Assembly (NCBI GenBank): GCA_963649395.1
Contig: CAVJHW010000019.1
Location: 1-27,200, forward strand
Direction of reading: 5' to 3'
Source of the DNA: Scatomonas sp963649395
GTDB taxonomy: Bacteria > Bacillota > Clostridia > Lachnospirales > Lachnospiraceae
DNA: 27,200 nt
Shown here: piece by piece, positions 12,956 through 20,926 of the stretch
Layout: every line of letters begins with the position of its first letter
How positions within the stretch are numbered: the first letter of the stretch is position 1
Translations under genes and position numbers: made by a program
Notes under the pieces: model-generated
Told to the model about the DNA's origin: nothing
Database searches by the model: none
Seen by the model: the letters and a program-made list of their open reading frames with translations, nothing else

Positions 12956-13594
12956 ATGGATACGAGAAGCAATGACACAGACCCGGTATTTGACCCGAGA
13001 GCCTTGTACCAGATTGGCTATGGCTTGTACCTTCTTACCACCAGGGACGAAGAAAAGGATAATGGCTGTATTGTCAACACGGTCATGCAGGTTGCAAGTA
13101 CGCCTTTGGTCATCGCTGTCGGTGTCAACAAGCAAAATTACTCCTGCGAGCTCATTCAGAAAACAGGCAGGCTGAATATCAACAGTTTGACGGAAAAGAC
13201 ACCCTTTGAATTATTCCGACATTTCGGCTTTCAAAGCGGCAAGGACGTTGATAAATTTGCCGACCGCTCTCTTGAAAGGAGTTCCAACGGGCTGATTATT
13301 TTGCCGGATTATACCAAGGGTTTTCTCTCGCTTACTGTAGATAGGGACATGGATCTCGGGTCCCATATGCTCTTTCTGTGCAGCCCCACAGAGGGAAAAC
13401 TCCTGCCCGAGGGAGAGTTGGTAACCTATTCCTACTACCAAAGATTCATCAAACCCCAGCCACAGGCTCAGCCGGAGAAGAAGAAAGGCTTTGTATGCAG
13501 GATATGCGGACATATTTATGAGGGGGAGACACTACCGCCAGACTATATCTGCCCCATCTGCAAGCACGGAGCCACCGATTTTGTACCACTATAA
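12956..13594 (+). CDS. Flavin reductase-rubredoxin fusion (high-molecular-weight rubredoxin type)
   Basis: A 212-residue protein. Residues about 12-165 form a flavin-reductase-like FMN-binding split-barrel domain (YQIGYGLYLLTT, then the GCIVNTVMQVASTPLVIAVG core). A linker rich in P/Q/K leads to a C-terminal rubredoxin-like domain (179-212) with four iron ligands in CRICG (Cys181, Cys184) and CPIC (Cys199, Cys202). This is the layout of high-molecular-weight rubredoxin (Hrb), a cytoplasmic NAD(P)H-dependent electron donor to flavodiiron proteins or rubrerythrins that remove oxygen, peroxide or nitric oxide in anaerobes. The start at 12956 follows AAAGGAGGAG; an earlier in-frame start at 12878 lies on the promoter itself. 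The next gene starts 44 bp downstream on the same strand, so they are likely one operon. The PerR-like box supports an oxidative-stress role. Confidence 0.9.
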   Translation: MDTRSNDTDPVFDPRALYQIGYGLYLLTTRDEEKDNGCIVNTVMQVASTPLVIAVGVNKQNYSCELIQKTGRLNINSLTEKTPFELFRHFGFQSGKDVDKFADRSLERSSNGLIILPDYTKGFLSLTVDRDMDLGSHMLFLCSPTEGKLLPEGELVTYSYYQRFIKPQPQAQPEKKKGFVCRICGHIYEGETLPPDYICPICKHGATDFVPL

Positions 13595-13638
13595 GGGTTA
13601 ACACCCAAACCATCAGCGAAAGCGAAAGGAGAATGTTT

Positions 13639-14205
13639 ATGAGAAGTATTACCAAACTGGACCTGCAGTATGCCCATCGTTTTTACGGCTTCAAGGGAGA
13701 AGCCCAATATCTTCACGGCCATACCGGCATTCTCACCATCGAGGTGGAGGGTTCCGTCAACGAGGGCGTGAACATGGTGTTCCCCTGCAACGAGATTCAG
13801 AAGACCGCATGGGAGGTGCTTCAAAACTTCGACCATGCTCTAATCCTGCGCCAGGATGATCCGATCCTGCCCGCTATTCTCAAGGTATACGAGGAGCAGG
13901 GCATCAAGGACGGCCACCCCAACAACACCATGAAGGGCTCCGCCTTCCAGACAGAACTGGCAACCGCTTATCCCGACTGCCGCCTGGTTGTAACCAAGGA
14001 AACCATGACCGTAGAGGGCATGATCAAGATCGTCTATGACCTGCTGAAGGACAAGCTGAACATCGTCAAGCTCACCTTCTCCAGCGGTGTCAATGCGGCT
14101 TCTGCTGAATTCCCCTCTCACCTGGATCTGGACCGCTGCCCCCTGTGCGGTATCGCTCTGAACGAAGATGGCATTTGCCCCAAGTGCGGATATCGCAAGC
14201 AGTAA
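13639..14205 (+). CDS. 6-pyruvoyl-tetrahydropterin synthase/QueD-like protein with C-terminal zinc ribbon
   Basis: A 188-residue protein. The tunnelling-fold PTPS/QueD pattern is visible: zinc ligands His13 (YAHRF), His26 and His28 (YLHGHTG), the FDHALIL segment with the Asp-His pair, and TKETMTVEGMIKIVYDLL in place of the usual PTAENLA helix. The nucleophilic cysteine of QueD/PTPS, normally four residues before the first His of HGH, is alanine here (Ala22). The C-terminal SSAEY-like motif appears only as NAASAEF, and its preceding glutamate seems missing. An added C-terminal zinc ribbon has CPLCG...CPKCG. It may therefore bind a pterin or zinc without the classical reaction. Of two ATGs, 13639 was chosen because AAAGGAG ends 7 bases before it but only 1 base before 13633. 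It follows the Hrb-type gene and probably shares its promoter. Confidence 0.8.
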   Translation: MRSITKLDLQYAHRFYGFKGEAQYLHGHTGILTIEVEGSVNEGVNMVFPCNEIQKTAWEVLQNFDHALILRQDDPILPAILKVYEEQGIKDGHPNNTMKGSAFQTELATAYPDCRLVVTKETMTVEGMIKIVYDLLKDKLNIVKLTFSSGVNAASAEFPSHLDLDRCPLCGIALNEDGICPKCGYRKQ

Positions 14206-14216
14206 CTAGGAGCTAG

Positions 14217-14312
14217 CCCTCCACGGCTGCCGGGACAGTCCTAAGCAAAAAGCACCCTTTCACGGCTACCGCAGATAATCAGGAGCAAAAGCTGTCCTCC
14301 ACAGCCCCACAG
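14217..14312 (+). repeat. Degenerate tandem repeat of about 39 bp (2.5 copies)
   Basis: After the stop codon of the PTPS-like gene the sequence repeats with a period of about 39 bp: units at 14217-14254 and 14255-14293, and a partial third at 14294-14312. Shared parts are CCCTCCACGGCTGCCG / CCCTTTCACGGCTACCG and AGCAAAAAGC / AGCAAAAGC. No reading frame or known element is recognised. It lies in a 159-bp intergenic space that ends with the bidirectional terminator. Confidence 0.45.
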
Positions 14313-14318
14313 ACCGAA

Positions 14319-14355
14319 AAAGCCCGCCTTGTTCTGAACGGACAAGGCGGGCTTT
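14319..14355. terminator. Bidirectional intrinsic terminator
   Basis: AAAGCCCGCCTTGT (14319-14332) and ACAAGGCGGGCTTT (14342-14355) form a perfect 14-bp stem with a 9-base loop. On the minus strand it is followed by a run of T (GGGCTTTTTCGG), making a strong terminator for the ZIP gene and the long cluster ending there. On the plus strand it ends the rubredoxin-PTPS operon with a shorter T run. Confidence 0.9.
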
Positions 14356-14364
14356 CGATGTTCC

Positions 14365-15141
14365 TCAGGCCAAGGCCACATCCAGCACCATCATCAGGCT
14401 GAATCCGACGGCGAAGAAAAGGGTAGCTAGGTTGGAATGTCGGCCCTGGGACATCTCCGGAATCAATTCCTCCACCACCACATAAAGCATGGCACCGGCG
14501 GCAAAGCTCAGGAGATAGGGCAGAGCCGGGAGGATATGCTGGGCAGCAAAGAGGGTAAGCAAGGCACCGATCGGTTCGACAAGGCCGGAAAGGGCTCCTC
14601 CGAGAAAGGCGCGGCCTTTCCTCTCTCCTTCGGCTCGAAGCGGCATGGAGATGATTGCCCCTTCCGGAAAATTCTGGATCGCAATACCCAGGGAAAGGGC
14701 CAGGGCGCTTGCCGCCGTAATCTGCGCATTATCTGAAAGGAAACCCGCATACATCACCCCTACTGCCATACCCTCCGGAATGTTATGCAAGGTCACCGCA
14801 AGCACCATCATGGTAGTGCGGCCAAGCTTGCTTTTCGGCCCCTCAGCCTGGTCGCATCCCACGTGAAGATGGGGGATCAGGTGGTCAAAGGCAAGGAGAA
14901 ACAGCATACCGAACCAAAAGCCTACAAAGGCAGGGAGAAAGGACCATCTCCCCCGGTCTGCCGATTGCTCGATGGCAGGGAGCAGAAGACTCCATATGGA
15001 AGCGGCCACCATCACACCGGCGGCAAATCCTGCCAAGGAGCGCCGAACCAGGTCGCCAAGGGACTTTTTCATAAAGAAAACACAGGCAGAGCCCAATACA
15101 GTTCCTAAAAATGGGATGAGGATCCCAAGAAAGAGCTTCAT
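14365..15141 (-). CDS. ZIP-family divalent metal transporter
   Basis: A 258-residue membrane protein with eight predicted transmembrane segments. The conserved metal-binding motifs of the ZIP family are present in segments 4 and 5: HNIPEGMAVG and QNFPEGAIIS. A short histidine-containing loop (HLIPHLHVGCDQ) lies between segments 3 and 4, as in the ZupT/GufA subgroup. Members import zinc, iron or manganese into the cytoplasm. The start at 15141 follows AAAGGAGGCG at good spacing. It is the last gene of the minus-strand cluster, 37 bp after the sugar-kinase stop and just before a strong terminator, so it is probably cotranscribed, although its link to sugar use is not obvious. No metal-responsive operator was found. 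The family is certain, the metal is not. Confidence 0.92.
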   Translation of the reverse strand: MKLFLGILIPFLGTVLGSACVFFMKKSLGDLVRRSLAGFAAGVMVAASIWSLLLPAIEQSADRGRWSFLPAFVGFWFGMLFLLAFDHLIPHLHVGCDQAEGPKSKLGRTTMMVLAVTLHNIPEGMAVGVMYAGFLSDNAQITAASALALSLGIAIQNFPEGAIISMPLRAEGERKGRAFLGGALSGLVEPIGALLTLFAAQHILPALPYLLSFAAGAMLYVVVEELIPEMSQGRHSNLATLFFAVGFSLMMVLDVALA

Positions 15142-15178
15142 ATCTATCTCGCCTCCTTTGCCATCGGCTTCTCCGCCC

Positions 15179-16093
15179 TTATTCTGTTTCCTGACTCCTC
15201 AGGAAGTCTTCTACTTCCGCTCTGACAGGGATGGAGGGGGCTGCCCCGGGTCTGGAGACTGCAAGGGCAGCGGCAGCAGAAGCCCTTTCCAGACATTGGT
15301 CTATGGGTTTGCCTTGGCAGATGCCCGCCAGGAAGTAACCGCAGAAGGTATCTCCGGCCCCTGTGGTATCTACAGGCTTCACCGGATAGATGGCATGGGC
15401 GTAGACTTCCGTCCCCACCTTACAAAGGACTCCCTCGGAGCCCAGGGTCAGGACAAGGCAGGCAGCCGGATAGGAAGCAGACAGGCCTTCTAACACCTCT
15501 TCCGGGGAAAAGGTTTCCCCCTCCAGGGCAGCCATGGCGGCCCCTTCGCCCTTATTGACCAGGAAAAAGTCTACGCATTCCAGGGGCAATTCTCCTACGT
15601 TGGTAGGAATGGGAGAGGGATTAAAGGCCACCTGAAATCCTGCCTCATGGGCTTGTTTCATGATATAGGGCACCAGGTTGGTCTCATTTTGCAAGAGAAC
15701 GATATCTCCCGCCTGCCCTTTTTCCCGCAGGACCCGATGGATATACTCCTTTGTCAGGCTCTGATTGCTTCCCCCGAAAACGATAATGCAATTGTCTCCC
15801 CGGGAATCTACCTGGATGATGGCATGACCGCTTTGGCCAGGCAGGGTCAATATGGAGGAGATATCTGCTCCGGCCTTTTCCAGCATTTCCGTGAGAGGGC
15901 CTCCGTCCTCTCCCACCGCTCCGGCATGAATCACCGCGGCACCTGCTCTTGCCGCTGCCACTGACTGGTTCAAGCCCTTTCCGCCCACTGCCTGGTGAAG
16001 GCTCTTGGCATGGATCGTCTCCCCCGGGCGCACAAAGTTCTCCACCTGATAAACCTTATCCATATTCATGGAACCAAATGAAATAATCTTCAT
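15179..16093 (-). CDS. PfkB-family sugar kinase, ribokinase-like
   Basis: A 304-residue cytoplasmic kinase of usual ribokinase length. It has the substrate-binding PfkB signature 1 (AVGGKGLNQSVAAARAG, residues 35-51) and the C-terminal signature VDTTGAGDTFCGYFLAG with catalytic base Asp248 and the anion hole GAGD. The opening FGSMNMD is typical of ribokinases. It would phosphorylate a pentose or similar sugar with ATP. The start at 16093 has GGAGGAAG just upstream; an in-frame ATG at 16123 would overlap the end of the rhamnosidase gene. The 23-bp gap to that gene indicates an operon. In this context the substrate could be a sugar released with rhamnose, or ribose itself; rhamnulose kinases belong to another fold, so rhamnose is not the expected substrate. 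Confidence 0.9.
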   Translation of the reverse strand: MKIISFGSMNMDKVYQVENFVRPGETIHAKSLHQAVGGKGLNQSVAAARAGAAVIHAGAVGEDGGPLTEMLEKAGADISSILTLPGQSGHAIIQVDSRGDNCIIVFGGSNQSLTKEYIHRVLREKGQAGDIVLLQNETNLVPYIMKQAHEAGFQVAFNPSPIPTNVGELPLECVDFFLVNKGEGAAMAALEGETFSPEEVLEGLSASYPAACLVLTLGSEGVLCKVGTEVYAHAIYPVKPVDTTGAGDTFCGYFLAGICQGKPIDQCLERASAAAALAVSRPGAAPSIPVRAEVEDFLRSQETE

Positions 16094-16116
16094 GTCTTCC
16101 TCCTCTCCGAATGGCG

Positions 16117-19100
16117 TCAGCACTCCACCCTCCAGGAAAATACATAGTTTCCAGATCCGATGCTTAGTAGGATGTCTTCCTCCTCCTGGCTGATATTCTC
16201 AAGCTCGTCAAAATCCCATAGACTACTTCTTATGCTGGTCTCCAGGTCCTTTCCGGCTTCCTCAACCATTCCGGACTGAGAAGCTTCCGCCTTGGCTCTC
16301 TCTCCGCTTGCCCAAGACTGAGAGGCTTCTGTCCTGGCTCCCTTCCCGCTGGCGCTGGACAGGGTAATCTCTGGCTTGGCCCCCTTCCAGGATGCCCCGG
16401 ACAGGGTAATCTCAGCCTTGGTATTGGCCGGGATGTGAACCTGGAGGATGCGAGTGGAGCCTTTTTCTTCCCATCGGCATCTGATCTCGCCTTGCTCTGA
16501 CTGGTAGGAGGCTGCCACATATTGCAGTCTTGGAGTGAAATAAGGCCTTATTCTTACGGTATAGAAGCCCGGCTCTCTGGCACTGATCCCTGCCATTCCC
16601 TCCATCATCCAATTTCCGATGGTACAGTAGGCGGGCTGGATAAAGGAACACATGGCAATCTCTCCATCCGGTTGGATCCCGGCCATGGATTCCCAGACAG
16701 AAGTGGCACCTTGATTCACCTCATAGAGCCAGGAGGGATATTCCTCATCCAAAAGGAACTCATACATCTTCTCTGCATTACCATTTTCGCACAAAAGTTC
16801 CGGAAGTACAAGAGAAGAAGAAAATCCGGTATCCATTCCCTTTTGCTCCAACTGGTCTAAAATGCGATGCAAGAGCGTGTCCTTCTCGCCCTTACGGTAA
16901 AAGCCCATGTGCAATGCAAGAATCTGGGCTCCCACATACTTGGATTCGAGGATTTTACCGCTATCATAGAATTCGTGTATGGCTGCTCTACGTATTTTTT
17001 CGTAGGTATCATGATACCGGTCTGCCTCCTCCTGCCGTTTCAGGAGAAGAGCGATTTTCTCCATTAAAACCGCTGCGTAGGCATAATAATAGGTTCCCAT
17101 GAGCCAGCAGAGACACTGGGCGCCAATCCGCACAGCTCCCGTTTTCTCATCCCTGCAGGCACTTGGGGTCATCCAATCCCCCCAATTCCAGTCTGCATTC
17201 CACAGATATTCCAGATCCCTTGCCCGCTCCGGTGTAATCTCACCGATCCAGGGCGGATTGGCATCTGCCGCTCTTCTCCTTTCCAGCTCAAACCACTTCT
17301 GCATCATAGGATAGTTTTCCTGCAGAATATGGAGGTCTCCATATTTCCAATAGAGGTGCCAGGGAAGGTGAATGACCACATCTCCCCATCCGGCAGTGGA
17401 ACTGGTGATCCGTACATTGGCCAGTCTCCAATTGGGGATAATGGACGGGATTTCCCCCTCTTCCCCCTGCTCATACCTGCAATATTCCAGCCATCTTCGA
17501 AACATAGCCTGCGCATCTACATTGTAGCAAACCGTTGGGGCAACCATTTGCGCATCCCCGGTCCATCCGGAGCGCTCTCTATCCGGATTATCTGTCAGAA
17601 TGGACAGCATGTTGGACCGTATGGTCCACTGGATGTTTTTCTGCAATTTATTTAACTTGGGGTTAGAGGTCACAATGCTGGCAGTTTGATCCACATCCAT
17701 GGCCAGCAGCCTGGCTTGCGCGCCTGTCAGGGTAAGCGAACCCCTTTCCGATGTAACAGCCACATAACGAAAGCCATGGAGGGTAAATAGGGGATCGTAG
17801 TCCGCCTTTCCCTCCCCATCCAGCACAACCGTATCTGCCATCTGGGAATTCTCTCCCATGGTCTCATAGTAGTAGTTGCCCTCCCGATCCGGCACCTGGA
17901 AGTAGCGAAGAAGCACGTGATCTCCGGCCTGCCCTTCTAGGTGCATAACAGCTGTACCGGCTATCATTTGGCCAAAATCCAGAATCATCTCCCCCTTGGG
18001 AGATACATAGCTGGTAGCAAGCTCCAGCTTTTCCAGATATTTCATGGGCTGGGCATTCTGACCCTTAAGATTCCCCAGAGGATACTCCTTTTCCTCAACA
18101 GGTGTCCAATCTCTATCGTCATAGCCAGGCTCCGACCAGCCCTTCCTTTCCCTGGAGGCATCGTATTTCTCTCCGATGCTGAGATCTGCATACCGTCTCG
18201 GTCCTTGACAGGTGGAGACAAAGCTTTGATCGGAACCTAGGATCTCTGTATGACCATCTTCAAAAAGCAACTCCAGCTGGAGAAGCAGGCCTAACCGATC
18301 CCCATATCTTGCGGATTCACCAGAACAGCCCAGGCGGCCTGCCCACCAGCCATCGGACAGAGTAACTCCCAGGACATTGTCCCCCACTTGCAGCAATCCT
18401 GCCAAATCATAGGTCTGAACCTGCAGATAATCGTCATAGGGAGAAGCCTCCGGCGCCAGAAGGATATCCCCCACTTTACGGCCATTGATTTCCGCCGCGT
18501 AAATGCCATGAGCAGTAGCATACATCCTGGCCTTTACCGGCTTTTCGGAAATATAAAAGGATCTCCTCAGCATGGGGCAAGGGAAGAGAATATCCTCTCG
18601 GATTCTATGGGATTGCGCAGGGGCTTCCTCTGCAGGAATATCCTCCCCCCTTTCATCCACAATCCATCTGCGTTTTCCCTGATCGAAAGTCTGCAGTCTG
18701 CCGATATAGTCTTCCGCGGCTATTTCCTCCTTGTAAACCGGATGCTGGTTTGGCTCAATCCACCTTGCGCACCAATCCATCTCCCGCAAAAGGCCTGTCT
18801 CAAACCAGGCCTCTTCTTGACTGCTGCTTGTCTCTCCGTAGTTATCCGTCACCTCCACGGTCCAAAAATACCTGGTGCGACTTCTGCACAGATCCTTAGG
18901 CAGAAGCAAGGCTGCTTCCCTTTGCTCCACTTTGCCGCTGGTATATATCTTAGTCTTGCTCAAGATCCCCTTTTCCAAAACCTCTTCCCAGACAGTCAAG
19001 CTGAAGCTTTTTTGCACTAGGCTGCGCCTGTCTGATGCAAGATTCCAGGTCAGCCTGGGGGGAATCCCAGAGATCCCCAGCGGATTTTTCATAGATTCAC

Positions 19101-19122
19101 ACCGCAAATTACATACTTTCAT
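16117..19122 (-). CDS. Alpha-L-rhamnosidase, glycoside hydrolase family 78
   Basis: A 1001-residue protein without signal peptide, hence cytoplasmic. It has the GH78 layout: N-terminal beta-sandwich domains (GISGIPPRLTWNLAS near the start, later AEINGRKVGDILLAPEASPYDDYLQVQTYD typical of the Bac_rhamnosid N domain), then the (alpha/alpha)6 catalytic domain, then a C-terminal beta domain. The catalytic motif DNPDRERSGWTGDAQ gives Asp511, Glu516 (likely general acid) and Asp523, the same 5- and 7-residue spacing as in characterised GH78 enzymes. GATSVWE supplies Glu811, the likely general base. The enzyme removes terminal alpha-L-rhamnose from oligosaccharides or glycosides. An unusual insert of four 14-residue repeats lies at about 903-959. 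The start at 19122 follows AAGGAG; the nearby ATG at 19127 is followed at once by a stop. It sits 27 bp after the permease gene. Confidence 0.93.
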   Translation of the reverse strand: MKVCNLRCESMKNPLGISGIPPRLTWNLASDRRSLVQKSFSLTVWEEVLEKGILSKTKIYTSGKVEQREAALLLPKDLCRSRTRYFWTVEVTDNYGETSSSQEEAWFETGLLREMDWCARWIEPNQHPVYKEEIAAEDYIGRLQTFDQGKRRWIVDERGEDIPAEEAPAQSHRIREDILFPCPMLRRSFYISEKPVKARMYATAHGIYAAEINGRKVGDILLAPEASPYDDYLQVQTYDLAGLLQVGDNVLGVTLSDGWWAGRLGCSGESARYGDRLGLLLQLELLFEDGHTEILGSDQSFVSTCQGPRRYADLSIGEKYDASRERKGWSEPGYDDRDWTPVEEKEYPLGNLKGQNAQPMKYLEKLELATSYVSPKGEMILDFGQMIAGTAVMHLEGQAGDHVLLRYFQVPDREGNYYYETMGENSQMADTVVLDGEGKADYDPLFTLHGFRYVAVTSERGSLTLTGAQARLLAMDVDQTASIVTSNPKLNKLQKNIQWTIRSNMLSILTDNPDRERSGWTGDAQMVAPTVCYNVDAQAMFRRWLEYCRYEQGEEGEIPSIIPNWRLANVRITSSTAGWGDVVIHLPWHLYWKYGDLHILQENYPMMQKWFELERRRAADANPPWIGEITPERARDLEYLWNADWNWGDWMTPSACRDEKTGAVRIGAQCLCWLMGTYYYAYAAVLMEKIALLLKRQEEADRYHDTYEKIRRAAIHEFYDSGKILESKYVGAQILALHMGFYRKGEKDTLLHRILDQLEQKGMDTGFSSSLVLPELLCENGNAEKMYEFLLDEEYPSWLYEVNQGATSVWESMAGIQPDGEIAMCSFIQPAYCTIGNWMMEGMAGISAREPGFYTVRIRPYFTPRLQYVAASYQSEQGEIRCRWEEKGSTRILQVHIPANTKAEITLSGASWKGAKPEITLSSASGKGARTEASQSWASGERAKAEASQSGMVEEAGKDLETSIRSSLWDFDELENISQEEEDILLSIGSGNYVFSWRVEC
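16247..16414 (-). repeat. Four in-frame 42-bp tandem repeats inside the GH78 gene
   Basis: Units at 16247-16288, 16289-16330, 16331-16372 and 16373-16414, each 42 bp and so 14 codons. The protein units read ITLSGASWKGAKPE, ITLSSASGKGARTE, ASQSWASGERAKAE and a more diverged ASQSGMVEEAGKDL. The units share GG-AGGGTAATCTC or related blocks on the plus strand and drift progressively, the sign of stepwise expansion. They lie between the C-terminal beta domain and the last about 40 residues of the rhamnosidase and look like a flexible, charged spacer. Confidence 0.85.
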
Positions 19123-19148
19123 TTCATTTCTCCTTCTCGCACCTCTTC

Positions 19149-20015
19149 TCAACCCTTTACGGCGCCTCCTGTAAGTCCCTCTACGATTTGAGAAGAAAAG
19201 AGAAAATACAGGACCACAATAGGAATCAGGGTAATGACCACGGCTACCATGGATTCTCCCATATAGGAGGTGAACTGGGTCAGATATCGGTAGATAGCCA
19301 GGGTCAAGGTCGTGGTCTTCTGTCCGCTTAGGAAAATCATAGGGATATAAAAGTCATTCCAATATTGAATGAAGGTGATCAAGGCCATGGTAAAAATAAC
19401 CGGCTTACTGATGGGCAGAATAATGGTGCAGAAAACCCGAAAATCCGAACATCCGTCTAATCTTGCCGATTCCTCCAAGGCCTGGGGTATGGTCATGAAA
19501 AACTTTTGGAAGATCAGGCAGGACATGGATATCTCCGAAAAATAGATCAGCAGAACGCCGAACAGATGATCCGTCAATCCCACCGTTCGCAGAATCAGCA
19601 GGATCGGCAAAATCATCACCTGAATCGGAACCATGGTTCCAATCAAGGTATATTTGGAAAGGAATTCCCGACCCTTGAATCGATAGCGGGCAATCCCGTA
19701 GGCCACCATGGAGGACAGGAAAATACATCCCGTTGTGCCAAACACGGCCAGAATCAGGCTATTTTTGAAATACCGAAAGAAATTACCCGTCTGAAAGAAG
19801 GAAAGATAGTTCTCCAGCGTAAACTTCTTAGGCAAACCTGCCAGGTTGGTTACGATGTCTATCTTTGATTTGAAGGAATCCATCACTGTTATCACGATCA
19901 CAAAAATAGTAATCATACAGTAGCAGATTAAAATGGCCGACAGAATTCCTCTCACCAGCTTGGCTTTTGTGGAATATACCTGTTTCCCGCCTATTATTTC
20001 ATTCTTCTTGTTCAC
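19149..20015 (-). CDS. Sugar ABC transporter permease (MalG type, CUT1)
   Basis: A 288-residue inner-membrane protein with six predicted transmembrane segments and a cytoplasmic N-terminus (MNKKNEIIGGKQVYSTKAK). The ATPase-docking EAA loop is present as EESARLDGCSDFRVFCTIILPISKP, and the C-terminus ends in QIVEGLTGGAVKG, characteristic of the MalG-type subunits of CUT1 oligosaccharide importers. It pairs with the permease encoded 11 bp upstream. No ATPase gene is in the cluster; such transporters commonly share one MsmK-type ATPase encoded elsewhere. The GH78 gene follows 27 bp later, so rhamnose-bearing oligosaccharides are the likely cargo. Confidence 0.93.
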   Translation of the reverse strand: MNKKNEIIGGKQVYSTKAKLVRGILSAILICYCMITIFVIVITVMDSFKSKIDIVTNLAGLPKKFTLENYLSFFQTGNFFRYFKNSLILAVFGTTGCIFLSSMVAYGIARYRFKGREFLSKYTLIGTMVPIQVMILPILLILRTVGLTDHLFGVLLIYFSEISMSCLIFQKFFMTIPQALEESARLDGCSDFRVFCTIILPISKPVIFTMALITFIQYWNDFYIPMIFLSGQKTTTLTLAIYRYLTQFTSYMGESMVAVVITLIPIVVLYFLFSSQIVEGLTGGAVKG

Positions 20016-20026
20016 TGCTGCTCCTC

Positions 20027-20923
20027 CTAATTCTCGTAATCAAACTTATTCAGGATCTTGCGAAGCACGAAGGTCACCGCCAAGAGGAAAACAAAAACCA
20101 CAATACAAATGGATGCTCCAAAGCCCATATCTGACTTCCCGCTGAGACCACTGCCAAAGGTATACCGATAAAAGACCATATTAGCAAAATCCAACGTTCC
20201 ATTGACTCCCCCGGAGCCGCTGGTCAGCATAAAGGGCAAATCGAAGATGCCCAAAGCCCAGATGGTACTCATGGTAATAATAGAGGCACAGGAAGGAAGG
20301 GACATAGGAAAGAGAATGCGGAAAAATATCTGAAGGGTATTGCATCCGTCCATGCGTGCCGCCTCTATCACATCCCCGGAAACATTCAGGAAGTTGGAAT
20401 ACAGGATCATAATGCCGGGCCCCGAATTGGCCCAGATAATAACCAGGACCAATAGGGGAAAGGCAATCTTCGGATCTCCGAACCAACTGCTGGTAGACAG
20501 ATGAAGGGTCTTTAGTATGCTGTTGGCCACTCCAAAATTGGGATTGAAGATCAGCATTCCAAAGAAGGCTACAATGGTAGTACTGATCACAAAGGGCATA
20601 AAGATCATGAATTGGATGAACTTTCTGCCAGGCACCTTAATGTAGAGCAAAAAAGCAATAAAATATTGATAGGGAGTAATGATGACCCATACAATGATCA
20701 GATATAGAATGTTATTCTTTAATGCATTGAAAAAGGTAGGTGCAAACCTGCTGTCTGTAAATAGGGTAAGGAAGTTCTTGATTCCTACAAAGTGAACCTT
20801 GCCCAGGCCCGACCAGTCCGTAAAGGACAGAAAGATCACGTAAAACACGGGGATAACGGCAAACAGGGTATAGAGGATCAAGCCCGGGGTTACAAAAAGC
20901 AGATGGTTTCTGTTTTTCTTCAT
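20027..20923 (-). CDS. Sugar ABC transporter permease (MalF/UgpA type, CUT1)
   Basis: A 298-residue inner-membrane protein starting MKKNRNHLLFVTPGLILYTLF, with six predicted transmembrane segments and the EAA loop EAARMDGCNTLQIFFRILFP. The N-terminal pattern and length fit the MalF/UgpA-type partner of a CUT1 importer. Its start codon lies 3 bases after the stop of the binding-protein gene, so translation is probably coupled. Together with the next permease it forms the membrane channel that receives substrate from the lipoprotein encoded upstream. Confidence 0.93.
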   Translation of the reverse strand: MKKNRNHLLFVTPGLILYTLFAVIPVFYVIFLSFTDWSGLGKVHFVGIKNFLTLFTDSRFAPTFFNALKNNILYLIIVWVIITPYQYFIAFLLYIKVPGRKFIQFMIFMPFVISTTIVAFFGMLIFNPNFGVANSILKTLHLSTSSWFGDPKIAFPLLVLVIIWANSGPGIMILYSNFLNVSGDVIEAARMDGCNTLQIFFRILFPMSLPSCASIITMSTIWALGIFDLPFMLTSGSGGVNGTLDFANMVFYRYTFGSGLSGKSDMGFGASICIVVFVFLLAVTFVLRKILNKFDYEN

Positions 20924-20926
20924 ATC

